A DNA stretch of 22,362 nt from CAZKFG01 sp964551985 (GTDB lineage Bacteria; Bacillota; Negativicutes; Acidaminococcales; JAISLQ01): contig CAZKFG010000039.1 in the NCBI GenBank assembly GCA_964551985.1, forward strand, positions 1-22,362, given 5' to 3'. The notes beneath the pieces were generated by a model. That model worked only from the letters and a program-made list of their open reading frames with translations. It did no database searches and was not told the DNA's origin. Numbering within the stretch: the first letter of the stretch is position 1; the number at the start of each line of letters is the position of its first letter. Below are positions 8,271-15,751 of the stretch, in pieces. Both the position numbers and the translations under genes were made by a program.

Positions 8271-8897
8271 ATGATTTTAGATATATTAGAACCAAAGGCA
8301 ATAGAGGCAAAAAGTTTTGAAATGATTGAAGAAATTTTAGGTGACAGAAAAATTAACGAGAAATGTAAGCATATAGTCAAAAGATGCATACATACATCTG
8401 CTGATTTTGATTATGTTGACAATCTCCATTTTAGTGATGATGCCGTAGAGAGCCTTGAAGAAGCATTTAAAAATGGTTGCTACATAGTCACTGATACACA
8501 AATGGCTAAAGCTGGGATAAATAAAAAAGCAATGCAAGAGCTGGGGATACAAGTGCATTGTTTTATTGCAGACGAAGATGTTAGTAAGACAGCAAAAGAA
8601 TTTGGTACAACTAGAGCAGCAATTTCTATGGAAAAAGCATCAATGCTTGATAAGCCTGTGGTTTTTGCTATTGGCAATGCTCCTACAGCACTTATAAAGT
8701 TGCACGCATTAATAAAAGATAGAAAATATATTCCAGCAGCTATAATTGCAGTGCCTGTTGGCTTTGTAAATGTTGTAGAGTCAAAAGAGCTAATACAAAA
8801 TGCGGGTATTCCCTGTATTGTAGCTAAAGGTAGAAAAGGCGGCAGCAATATTGCCGCCGCTATTTGTAATGCTATTGCTTATAATATTTTAAAGTAG
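8271..8897 (+). CDS. cbiC: CbiC/CobH, cobalt-precorrin-8 methylmutase
   Basis: Moves the C11 methyl group to C12, giving cobyrinate. The 208-residue protein contains the catalytic His41 in the CIHTS motif (the family usually has R-x-I/V-H-T-S here), followed by GCYIVTDTQMAKAGI, FAIGNAPTAL and PVGFVNVVESK, all hallmarks of CbiC/CobH. AGGAGG before the ATG at 8271 is the strongest ribosome site in this operon. It is the last gene of the plus-strand cobalamin block, and the minus-strand exporter gene converges on it after 34 bp. A GC-rich hairpin lies inside its last coding stretch (separate entry). No terminator is visible after its stop. Confidence 0.95.
   Translation: MILDILEPKAIEAKSFEMIEEILGDRKINEKCKHIVKRCIHTSADFDYVDNLHFSDDAVESLEEAFKNGCYIVTDTQMAKAGINKKAMQELGIQVHCFIADEDVSKTAKEFGTTRAAISMEKASMLDKPVVFAIGNAPTALIKLHALIKDRKYIPAAIIAVPVGFVNVVESKELIQNAGIPCIVAKGRKGGSNIAAAICNAIAYNILK
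8838..8858 (+). other. GC-rich hairpin inside the 3' end of cbiC
   Basis: Seven-base-pair perfect stem (GGCGGCA pairing with TGCCGCC) around a 7-nt loop, about 40 bases before the cbiC stop. It has no strong T-run after it, so it is not a typical intrinsic terminator. It is encoded by GGC and GCC codons that are uncommon in this AT-rich neighbourhood. It could slow RNA polymerase or stabilise the operon 3' end, or simply reflect the Gly-Gly-Ser...Ala-Ala codons of the conserved C terminus. Confidence 0.45.
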
Positions 8898-8931
8898 CAA
8901 ATAAATGCATTAAGCCAGTCTGTACAATCGT

Positions 8932-9840
8932 TTAAACATTTGTTGTTGGGCGTTTGTATGGACTGGTTTTTGTTTCTGACAAAAATAGCCCTAGTAGAGT
9001 TAAAATTATGCCAACAATAGAAGTTAAACCTATTGGTTCTTGCAAAATAAGTACAGAAGATATTGTTGTAATTACTGGTATCATATATATGTATAAACTT
9101 GTTCTTACTGAACCTAAAACCTTTACAGCGAAATTCCAACTTACAAAACAAAGAGCAGAAGCGCCAAACCCTAAAAATAAGATATTTTCAAGATTTACAG
9201 GCTTTATTATCAGCGAAAAATCAATATTAAACTTTGTAAATAACAAAGTTGGCAACATAAAAATTAAACCATAAAAAAAAGTGCCTCTTGTAAATTGAAT
9301 AGTATTTATACCAAAAGAACTTATTTTTTTTGTTAAAATAACATAAATAGACCAAATAAAAGCGGCAAAAAGAGCAAGAAAATCCCCAAATGGATTTATT
9401 TGTATATTGGATGCTTGACCAAAGCTGATAAAACAAATTCCTGTCATTGCTATTATAAATCCTAAATAAAAATTTAAACTAGGTCTTTCGCTTTTTAAAA
9501 AAACTGTACTTAAAATTGCGGTGAAAAATGGAGAAATAGACATTATCACTCCTACATTTGAGGCAAGAGTATAGGTAAGTGCTATATTTTCTAACAGATA
9601 ATACAAAGTTATTCCACATAAACCAGCTAAAGCCAGTAAGAATTCTTGCTTTTTGCTCAAAGGCTTTGTTATATAAGGATGAACAATCCATAAAGTTATA
9701 TAAGCGATTAAAAAGCGAGTAATAAGTATTTCAACAGGGGACAGTGCATTAAAAAGAACCTTTGTAGAAACGAAGGTAGTTCCCCAAATAAAAATTGTCA
9801 TAATCGCAGCAATATGGCCGTTTAAAATGGTGTTTTTCAC
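8932..9840 (-). CDS. EamA/DMT-superfamily transporter (putative metabolite exporter)
   Basis: Inner-membrane protein of 302 aa with about ten hydrophobic segments arranged as two EamA repeats. The N-terminal repeat opens with TIFIWGTTFVSTKVLFNALSP, a typical DMT exporter start. The second repeat starts near FGDFLALFAAFIWSIYVILTKK. Family members export amino acids, purines or other small metabolites; the substrate cannot be read from the sequence. Translation appears to start at GTG (9840). The Shine-Dalgarno AAGGAG lies inside the last codons of the AraC-type gene, only 3 bp separate the two genes, and they are surely co-transcribed. The C terminus is a short Lys/Thr-rich tail. It converges on cbiC. 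Confidence 0.85.
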   Translation of the reverse strand: MKNTILNGHIAAIMTIFIWGTTFVSTKVLFNALSPVEILITRFLIAYITLWIVHPYITKPLSKKQEFLLALAGLCGITLYYLLENIALTYTLASNVGVIMSISPFFTAILSTVFLKSERPSLNFYLGFIIAMTGICFISFGQASNIQINPFGDFLALFAAFIWSIYVILTKKISSFGINTIQFTRGTFFYGLIFMLPTLLFTKFNIDFSLIIKPVNLENILFLGFGASALCFVSWNFAVKVLGSVRTSLYIYMIPVITTISSVLILQEPIGLTSIVGIILTLLGLFLSETKTSPYKRPTTNV

Positions 9841-9843
9841 TTT

Positions 9844-10677
9844 TTACTCCTTTTGTTTACTAGAATCGGTAAAAATTTTTTGATACTGTTTTGGAGTTAG
9901 ACCGATAAATTCTTTAAAATAATTAGTAAAATGACTTTGACTTGAAAATCCGGTAGAAAAAGCTACTTCAGCAGGCACGCATCCTTTTTTTAAAAATTCT
10001 TTTGCGTTGCTGATACGAATGTTTTGCAGATAACGATATGGGGATACTCCAACTTGATTTGTAAAGCTACGTAAAAGATATGACTTACCAAAATTTGTTA
10101 AAGAAAGCAAATCGTCAAGTGTAATGTTGTCTGGAAAATGTTTTTCCATATAATCACAAAGTAGTTTGATGTTTTGACTTTTTTCAATAGTATCTGTTTT
10201 ATTTAATACTTTAACTTGTTTGTGTAAAAGCTGATCTATTAAATAAAATAAAAATTTTTCCTTTTCTCGTTTAGGTAGGTTTTGATAAATAGCAGTATGT
10301 AGTTTGCTTAGATAGTCTTCTAGTACATTGTCAGAAACTACAGTGTTGATAAATTCTGGTAAGCTGCCTTGACCGCTAATTTCTTTTACTACTTTTTTCA
10401 TAACAGATGTACTTATATTAAGCGCGTGATAATCAAGTGCTTGATTATCGATCGGTTGGCAAAGATGGGCATCTTCAGGATTAAATATTACAATATCACC
10501 TTTAGCTAAATTATAATTTGCATTTTTGCAGCAAAGTTGGCGCTTGCCGTTTTTTATATAACCTATAACATAGCATTCATGAAAATGATTAGGGAATTTT
10601 TCAACAATACCTTTAAGGTAGTATGCTTCTATTTGTAAGTCTTTATCATAATGAATATGACGATTTTTTCTGAACAT
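9844..10677 (-). CDS. AraC-family transcriptional regulator with N-terminal cupin domain
   Basis: Predicted DNA-binding regulator of 277 aa. The N-terminal half is a cupin-like ligand domain (HFHECYVIGYI followed by KGDIVIFNPEDAHLC). The C-terminal 100 residues hold two helix-turn-helix motifs (ITLDDLLSLTNFGKSYLLRSF and AEVAFSTGFSSQSHFTNYFKEFIGLTPKQY), the AraC/XylS signature. An in-frame upstream start (10710) exists, but AAAGGAG lies 8 bp before the ATG at 10677, so that start is preferred. The EamA transporter follows at once, so the regulator most likely controls that exporter in response to a small molecule bound by the cupin. The effector is unknown. Confidence 0.88.
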   Translation of the reverse strand: MFRKNRHIHYDKDLQIEAYYLKGIVEKFPNHFHECYVIGYIKNGKRQLCCKNANYNLAKGDIVIFNPEDAHLCQPIDNQALDYHALNISTSVMKKVVKEISGQGSLPEFINTVVSDNVLEDYLSKLHTAIYQNLPKREKEKFLFYLIDQLLHKQVKVLNKTDTIEKSQNIKLLCDYMEKHFPDNITLDDLLSLTNFGKSYLLRSFTNQVGVSPYRYLQNIRISNAKEFLKKGCVPAEVAFSTGFSSQSHFTNYFKEFIGLTPKQYQKIFTDSSKQKE

Positions 10678-10761
10678 ATGCAAAACTCCTTTATACAGAT
10701 ATTTTAACATATAAATAAGGTTAATTATTGCAAGATATTACACTAAATAGATGTTATTAAT

Positions 10762-10788
10762 AAAAAAGAGGCTTTTAGCCTCTTTTTT
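10762..10788 (-). terminator. Intrinsic terminator after the PAP2 gene, functional-looking in both orientations
   Basis: Perfect 11-bp stem (AAAAAAGAGGC with GCCTCTTTTTT) around a TTTTA loop, so a U-run follows the hairpin on either strand. It lies 6 bp after the stop of the minus-strand PAP2 gene and separates that transcript from the araC-eamA unit, which must have its own promoter in 10690-10760. Confidence 0.88.
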
Positions 10789-10794
10789 ATTTAA

Positions 10795-11514
10795 TCAATA
10801 TATTGAAAAATATTTTTTGCAATTTGAAAACCGAAACTTATCATATTTTGTCATAAAAAAGTAAAGAAGCACAATTGTTAGCCAGGCAAACCACAATGTC
10901 CAAAGGTTGTGTGAGAAAAAATGTTGTCCTCGCATTACCTGTACAAAACCCATTAACTGGCTAATGGTTATACCAAATAAAAGACCTATTATACCCCAAA
11001 AACGGGAAATGTGAATTCCTACAAAATATAAAGACATTAAAGCAGCACCACCTGAAGCGTGTCCGCCAGGCCAGTTACTGGCATTTGGTTTATCAAAAAG
11101 AAACTCAAATAGGTTTACATGCGGCAGATTGCCACCAAATTCAATAACTTGTTCTGGGCGAGATTTGTAGAATGTATGCTTTAGCAAGGATATTTCAGAT
11201 GGAATTATAATCATTGATAACAATAAAAATAGCAATAATATTCTTTTAGTTTGCCAAAAAGTATTTTTATAAGAATAAACAAATAAAAGTAAAAGTGATA
11301 TACTATATATTATTATTAAATACTTTATCCATACATATCCAACTGTTGCTGTCCAAAAATTGTTGTAATAAGGCCAAGAAGCTGTTTTGTAGTCGAAAAA
11401 TAGACTGCTTAAATACATATCAATATTTGTATAATCAAAAACCAGCCATAATAATATAGCAGAACATATTAAAAATGAAAAATGTTTTTTATATGAGATA
11501 TTGGTTTTTTCCAT
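10795..11514 (-). CDS. PAP2-superfamily membrane phosphatase (COG3907-like), possible lipid A or lipid pyrophosphate phosphatase
   Basis: Integral membrane phosphatase of 239 aa with about six hydrophobic segments. The three PAP2 motifs are recognisable: KHTFYKSRP (112-120, matching K-x6-RP), PGGH (149-152, a variant of PSGH) and a third motif ending RGQHFFSH (195-202) with the nucleophile-position His198. In that third motif the usual Arg is Gln192 and the usual Asp is His202. I recall the HFxSHxLW form from a distinct PAP2 subgroup, so this is probably a family variant and not decay. Start: ATG 11514 with AAAGGA 12 bp upstream, overlapping the stop of a small upstream ORF. A TTG at 11559 is less likely. 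Divergence from an MdoB-like transferase operon suggests a role in lipid A or lipid-carrier dephosphorylation. Confidence 0.85.
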   Translation of the reverse strand: MEKTNISYKKHFSFLICSAILLWLVFDYTNIDMYLSSLFFDYKTASWPYYNNFWTATVGYVWIKYLIIIYSISLLLLFVYSYKNTFWQTKRILLLFLLLSMIIIPSEISLLKHTFYKSRPEQVIEFGGNLPHVNLFEFLFDKPNASNWPGGHASGGAALMSLYFVGIHISRFWGIIGLLFGITISQLMGFVQVMRGQHFFSHNLWTLWFAWLTIVLLYFFMTKYDKFRFSNCKKYFSIY

Positions 11515-11530
11515 ATTTTGTAATAATCCT

Positions 11531-11668
11531 TTACAGAGTAAAAAATGCTGATAAAACAATAAATTTTAATATTATTACTAGAATAATTATTGAAAATAAA
11601 AAAAGGAAATAATCCTTGGTATTAAACATTTCGCTTATATAATCAAATAAAAAAAAGTGGCTTTTCAT
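11531..11668 (-). CDS. Small membrane protein, 45 aa, upstream of and coupled to the PAP2 gene (unrecognised)
   Basis: Short ORF that I found by reading the minus strand: ATG at 11668, TAA at 11533-11531. The product starts MKSHFFLFDYISEMFNTKDY and continues as one strongly hydrophobic segment (about residues 20-43: Phe, Leu, Ile, Val rich with a single central Lys), so it would be a single-pass membrane protein with a short charged N terminus. AAAAGGCAGG lies just upstream; an alternative ATG two codons earlier (11674) sits too close to it. The stop codon overlaps the Shine-Dalgarno of the PAP2 gene, a typical coupling arrangement. I recognise no family. In AT-rich DNA, Phe/Ile/Leu-rich ORFs arise by chance, so it needs conservation evidence. 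Confidence 0.5.
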   Translation of the reverse strand: MKSHFFLFDYISEMFNTKDYFLFLFSIIILVIILKFIVLSAFFTL

Positions 11669-11718
11669 AAACATCCTGCCTTTTACTTATATAGACTATA
11701 TTAATTAATATTAAACAA

Positions 11719-11739
11719 GTAAACTGAAAACTATCTGAA
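11719..11739 (-). promoter_or_regulatory. Candidate response-regulator box facing the small-ORF/PAP2 unit
   Basis: On the minus strand this reads TTCAG-N6-TTCAG, two half-sites 11 bp apart start to start, as expected for tandem OmpR/PhoB-family binding. It is a near copy (17 of 21 bases) of the box at 11756-11776 in the opposite orientation. On the minus strand a TAATAT-like -10 follows 10 bp after the second half-site. An OmpR-type regulator is encoded at 13750-14430. Confidence 0.6.
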
Positions 11740-11755
11740 CAATGATAATTTTTTA

Positions 11756-11776
11756 TTCAGTAAATTTTCAGTTTTC
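11756..11776 (+). promoter_or_regulatory. Candidate response-regulator box facing the MdoB-like/two-component operon
   Basis: Reads TTCAGT-N5-TTCAGT, half-sites 11 bp apart, in mirror image to the box at 11719-11739. Possible -10 elements are TATAGT (11777-11782) or TACTAT (11782-11787), the latter 10 bp after the second half-site exactly as in the opposite orientation. The poor -35 match fits an activator-dependent promoter. Binding by the regulator at 13750-14430 is an inference from architecture and proximity. Confidence 0.6.
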
Positions 11777-11815
11777 TATAGTACTATTGATTAATAAATT
11801 ACTGGAGGTTATTCA

Positions 11816-13735
11816 ATGTCTTTTTTATTAACTAAGCTAGGAAATGGTAGAGTTAAACTTTTGTCATATATGTTGTTTATATATATAATTTTCCAAGCAA
11901 TTATTCGAGGAATACTATTTTTCTATTCATCTAATGCTGTTTCCTGGAATGTTTTTTCATTAGTAAAGACTTTTATTTTAGGTATGGTATATGATTTATC
12001 TGTTGGAGTGCAAGCATTATTGCCATTAATACTAATTTTTTTACTTTTGCCGGCAAAATGGTTTGAACGCAAGTGGTACAAAGTATTATTTTCTATAGCA
12101 ACATTTATTTTTTATTTTTTCATGATTTTTAATGGGGTTAGTGAATATCTTTTTTGGGATGAATTTCAGACAAGATTTAACTTTATTGCAGTAGATTATT
12201 TGATTTACACAAACGAAGTGCTGGGAAATATCAAAGAATCTTACAATATATGGGCAATAGTGGCTATCTTAACAACAAGTGGAGCCTTGCTTACTTATAT
12301 ACAAAATAGATTTATTAAAGCAGTTTTTTTACCTATTAACTTAAAAAGCAAAGTAATTGGAACCTTTTGCCTATTGCTTTTGCCATTTTTGTTATTTAAA
12401 ACCATAGATAGTAATTGGCGTAACTATGTAAGCAGTAATAAATATAATGTTGAAATAGCGGCTAATGGCTTATACGAATTTGTCAGTGCATTTCGTAATA
12501 ATCAGCTAGATTATGATAAATTTTATGTTACAGAAAATGATGAGAAAGTTATTAGTCATCTAAGAGAGCTTATGAAAACACAAGATAGTAAGTTTTTAGA
12601 TGAAAAGACACTGACTCGCCACATAAGTAGCGACAATAAGCTCAAGACACCAAATATTGTTATGATAGTAGTAGAAAGTTTAAGTGCAGATTTTATGCAA
12701 AGCTTTGGCAACTCTCAAAATATTACACCAAATCTTGATGCTCTAGCAAAAGAGTCGTTATTTTTTACAAAGGTTTATGCAACAGGTACAAGAACAGTAA
12801 GAGGACTTGAGTCTTTATCTCTTTGCATACCGCCAACACCAGGTCAATCTGTTGTTAGAAGACCTGAAAATCAAGATATGTTTTTGTTTGGTAGTGTACT
12901 TAAAAAGCACGGTTATGCAAATAATTTTATTTATGGTGGGTACGGATATTTTGATAATATGAATGCTTTTTATCAAGATAATGGATATAATGTAATTGAC
13001 AGAACGGATATTCCAAAATCAGAAGTATTTTTTGAAACAATTTGGGGAGTTGCAGATGAAATAGTTTTTGACCAAGCTATAAAGCAGTTGGATGCAAATA
13101 CCAAGCAAAAACAAAAAACTTTTCAGATGATTGTTACAACCTCTAACCACAGACCATTTACTTACCCAGACAAGCGTATAGATTTGCCAACAGGAAAGCG
13201 TGAAGGCGCGGTAAAATATACTGATTGGGCGATAGGAGATTTTATTGCTAAAGCTAAAAAGAAAGATTGGTTTAATGATACAATTTTTATTATTATTGCC
13301 GATCATCAGGCTAGCTCCGCAGGTAAAGTAAGTTTACCTGTAAGTAAATATCACATTCCTTTTATGATTTATGCACCTGGAATAATAGATCCAGCTAAAA
13401 ATTACAGACTTATGAGCCAGATAGATGTTGCACCAACTATTTTGGGACTTTTAGGATTTTCCTATGATAGTCGTTTTATGGGATATGATATAAATAAATT
13501 AGAAAAAGGTAGAGAGAGAGTTTTTATAAGTACATATCAAAATTTAGGTTATATAAAGGAAGATAAGCTTGTAATTTTAAAACCTAAAAAAGGTGTAGAG
13601 ATGTTTAAAATAAACAATTTTGAGACAAACGATTATACTCCTATTGCCAAAGATGAAAAATTGATTAAAGAGGCAATAGCATGGTATCAAGGTACAAGCT
13701 ACCTTTACAAAAACAATTTATTGAAAAATATTTAA
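11816..13735 (+). CDS. LTA synthase/MdoB-family phosphoglycerol (or phosphoethanolamine) transferase, membrane sulfatase-fold enzyme
   Basis: Membrane enzyme of 639 aa that should transfer a head group from a phospholipid to an envelope glycan or lipid outside the inner membrane. The first ~195 residues hold about five transmembrane helices; a sulfatase-fold domain follows from ~278 (TPNIVMIVVESL). The catalytic set known from LtaS is present: Glu287, nucleophile Thr327 in TGTRTVRGLE, His446 in SNHRPF, and Asp497-His498 in IADHQ. The TGTRTVRG...PPTPG form is the one found in Gram-negative MdoB-like proteins. The start is ATG 11816, with TGGAGG 7 bp upstream. It is first in an operon with a two-component system and a diacylglycerol kinase. 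Such transfer from phosphatidylglycerol leaves diacylglycerol, which the last gene could recycle. The acceptor (lipid A, osmoregulated glucan, other) is unknown. Confidence 0.88.
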   Translation: MSFLLTKLGNGRVKLLSYMLFIYIIFQAIIRGILFFYSSNAVSWNVFSLVKTFILGMVYDLSVGVQALLPLILIFLLLPAKWFERKWYKVLFSIATFIFYFFMIFNGVSEYLFWDEFQTRFNFIAVDYLIYTNEVLGNIKESYNIWAIVAILTTSGALLTYIQNRFIKAVFLPINLKSKVIGTFCLLLLPFLLFKTIDSNWRNYVSSNKYNVEIAANGLYEFVSAFRNNQLDYDKFYVTENDEKVISHLRELMKTQDSKFLDEKTLTRHISSDNKLKTPNIVMIVVESLSADFMQSFGNSQNITPNLDALAKESLFFTKVYATGTRTVRGLESLSLCIPPTPGQSVVRRPENQDMFLFGSVLKKHGYANNFIYGGYGYFDNMNAFYQDNGYNVIDRTDIPKSEVFFETIWGVADEIVFDQAIKQLDANTKQKQKTFQMIVTTSNHRPFTYPDKRIDLPTGKREGAVKYTDWAIGDFIAKAKKKDWFNDTIFIIIADHQASSAGKVSLPVSKYHIPFMIYAPGIIDPAKNYRLMSQIDVAPTILGLLGFSYDSRFMGYDINKLEKGRERVFISTYQNLGYIKEDKLVILKPKKGVEMFKINNFETNDYTPIAKDEKLIKEAIAWYQGTSYLYKNNLLKNI

Positions 13736-13749
13736 AGAAGGTATGTTGT

Positions 13750-14430
13750 GTGAAAATACTGATTGCAGAAGATGATGAAAGGCTGAGTGATTTTGTTGTT
13801 CAGTTTTTGAAAAGGCATGGTGTTGAAGTAGATGTGCTTTATAGTGGTGATGAAATTGAGTATTATGCTTTAAATAGTAATTATGATGTTTTAATTCTCG
13901 ATTGGATGCTTCCTAAAAAATCCGGCGTTGAGGCTTGTCAATCTTTAAGAATTGGTGGTTATCAAGGTGGAATACTTATGCTTACTGCCAGAACTACATT
14001 GCAAGATAAAATTGATGGTTTTGCTTGCGGTGCAGATGATTACCTTATCAAACCTTTTGAACTTGATGAGCTTTATGCAAGGGTACATGCTTTAAGCAGA
14101 CGAGCTCAACATACTTTTAATAACGATATTTTTGATGTCGAAGGCTGTAAATTCAACTGCAGCGAAAAAACAATAACTTATAATGGCTTTAGCATCAAAC
14201 TTACAGTGCGTGAATTTCAAATAATAGAGATATTAGCACGAAATGCTGGTCAAGTTGTTTCAAGAGATATATTATTTGATCGTGTTTGGGGACTTGAAAA
14301 GGATGTATCAAATAATTCTGTTGATGTTTATATCAAGATGATTCGTAAAAAACTAGAGCAAATTAAAAACAAACAGTTTATACATAATATAAGATCTGTC
14401 GGTTATCGGTGGGAGGAAAAAGATGTTTGA
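13750..14430 (+). CDS. OmpR/PhoB-family response regulator
   Basis: Cytoplasmic two-component regulator of 226 aa. The receiver domain (1 to about 115) has the acidic pocket EDD (7-9), phospho-acceptor Asp51 in ILDWMLP, Thr79 and Lys101 in IKPF. The C-terminal winged-helix domain has LTVREFQIIEILARNAGQVVSR and NSVDVYIKMIRKKL, followed by IRSVGYRW, the OmpR/PhoB signature. The start is GTG 13750 with AGAAGG 8 bp upstream; in-frame codons reaching back to 13681 would overlap the upstream gene. It follows the MdoB-like gene by 14 bp and overlaps its kinase by 8 bp. It is the natural candidate to bind the TTCAG boxes upstream of the operon, which would make the system autoregulatory. Confidence 0.95.
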   Translation: MKILIAEDDERLSDFVVQFLKRHGVEVDVLYSGDEIEYYALNSNYDVLILDWMLPKKSGVEACQSLRIGGYQGGILMLTARTTLQDKIDGFACGADDYLIKPFELDELYARVHALSRRAQHTFNNDIFDVEGCKFNCSEKTITYNGFSIKLTVREFQIIEILARNAGQVVSRDILFDRVWGLEKDVSNNSVDVYIKMIRKKLEQIKNKQFIHNIRSVGYRWEEKDV

Positions 14431-15745
14431 AACTACTGGTCGAAGTCTTACAAAATATTATGTAACTGTCACTGTTATGCTGTTTACTGCTATGGTAATA
14501 TGCTTTTTGTCACTTATGACTTGGACAATTTATAATAACGAAAAAATTGAAGCAATCACCTTTGCCAAAGAAGAAGTAACAGAATATATAGCTATTCTTG
14601 AAAAAAATTTGTTTTATACACATAATATGGCTAAAGAAGCAATTGATGATAGTGAGGCGTCATTAGAAGAGACTTTAAATGCTTTGCGGATGTTTTCTCT
14701 TATAAAGCTTCCTAATGGGGAAGTATATCCTCTTACTCTGGTAACAAAAGACATTGAAAAATGGTCTAAAATACATATAGCAGAGAAAGATTTTTCCGAA
14801 CCTGTTTTGCTATCTTACAAGGTAAAAGAACAAGAGCATCATCATAGATTATTTTTTGTTAAGCAAGATATCATTAAAGATGGGATTTTTTATGGCACAA
14901 TTTATGCGGGTAAAGATGTAACTATTATTGTATCAATACTAAAACAGATGACTATTTTTTCTGCTATTATAATTGTTTGTTTTGCGTTTTTGTTATTTTA
15001 TTATGGTAAAAAGTTTGCACATAAGGCAATGCTTCCAGTAGAGGAAGCTATTTTGAGGCAAAAGCAGTTTATTACAGATGCTTCACATGAGCTACGTACC
15101 CCTTTGAGTATTATGCTGGCTGGGACTGAACTGATAAAAACTGACACTAGACAACCACTTTTACAGGAAAATGAAAAAATATTGCAAGATATTCAAGAAG
15201 AAATTAGAAAAATGTCTAGACTTGTGGATAGTCTTTTGAATTTATCTAAAGTTGATGAAAATGATATAGACATATTCAAAGAAGAAGACGTAATGAAAAT
15301 CGCTATTTTGGCGCTTGATAAATTGCAACCACTTGCGAATGCTAAAAATATTAAATTATCATTACTAAACAGTGAACCTGTAATTTGGCGCACAAATAAT
15401 GAAGTGCTTGCCCAAATATTGTATATTCTCTTGGATAATGCTATAAAGTACACTTTAAATGGTGGACAGGTATTAGTGGGGCTGAAAATTGACAATCAAA
15501 AAGAGAGAAAACTTGTTCTTACAGTAGAAGATACTGGTATAGGTATTGAAAGTGACGAACAAAAACGCATTTTTGAGCGTTTTTATCGTGTTGATAAAGC
15601 ACGTTCTAAAAAAGAAAGCGGCAGTGGACTAGGACTTTCTATTGTTTGGGCGCTTCTTGAAAAGTGTGGCGGTACAATTAAAGTAAGCAGTGTATTAGGA
15701 AAGGGTTCTTTGTTTAAAGTTACTTTTCCGGAAGTAGGCAGGTGA
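14423..15745 (+). CDS. Sensor histidine kinase (HisKA/HATPase), partner of the upstream regulator
   Basis: Inner-membrane sensor kinase of 440 aa. Transmembrane segments at about 13-35 and 176-195 enclose an extracytoplasmic sensor region of about 140 residues, rich in Glu and Asp in its first part. There is no clear HAMP domain; the phospho-acceptor helix follows within 30 residues with His222 in TDASHELRTP. The ATPase domain has the N box LLDNAIKY (Asn339), DTGIG (G1), FERFYRVDKARS (F box) and GSGLGLS (G2). GGGAGG precedes the ATG at 14423, which overlaps the regulator gene by 8 bp. The signal is unknown. Genes around it act on envelope lipids, so cations, antimicrobial peptides or acid are reasonable candidates, but this is inference. 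Confidence 0.95.
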   Translation: MFETTGRSLTKYYVTVTVMLFTAMVICFLSLMTWTIYNNEKIEAITFAKEEVTEYIAILEKNLFYTHNMAKEAIDDSEASLEETLNALRMFSLIKLPNGEVYPLTLVTKDIEKWSKIHIAEKDFSEPVLLSYKVKEQEHHHRLFFVKQDIIKDGIFYGTIYAGKDVTIIVSILKQMTIFSAIIIVCFAFLLFYYGKKFAHKAMLPVEEAILRQKQFITDASHELRTPLSIMLAGTELIKTDTRQPLLQENEKILQDIQEEIRKMSRLVDSLLNLSKVDENDIDIFKEEDVMKIAILALDKLQPLANAKNIKLSLLNSEPVIWRTNNEVLAQILYILLDNAIKYTLNGGQVLVGLKIDNQKERKLVLTVEDTGIGIESDEQKRIFERFYRVDKARSKKESGSGLGLSIVWALLEKCGGTIKVSSVLGKGSLFKVTFPEVGR

Positions 15746-15751
15746 CAATTT

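Noticed and set aside
8954..9274. Plus-strand open frame of 106 codons opposite the EamA gene
   Set aside because: The minus strand encodes a coherent ten-helix EamA protein with a good ribosome site; the plus frame is its shadow.
10690..10760. Promoter for araC-eamA on the minus strand (TTGCAA with a TATGTT-like -10, 16-bp spacer)
   Set aside because: Both boxes match only 4 of 6 and AT-rich sequence offers many alternatives; a promoter must be near, but I cannot place it.
14570..14600. ExxE motif (Glu51-Glu54) in the sensor kinase, like the iron-binding motif of PmrB
   Set aside because: A two-residue pattern in an acidic helix is common by chance; not enough to claim metal sensing.
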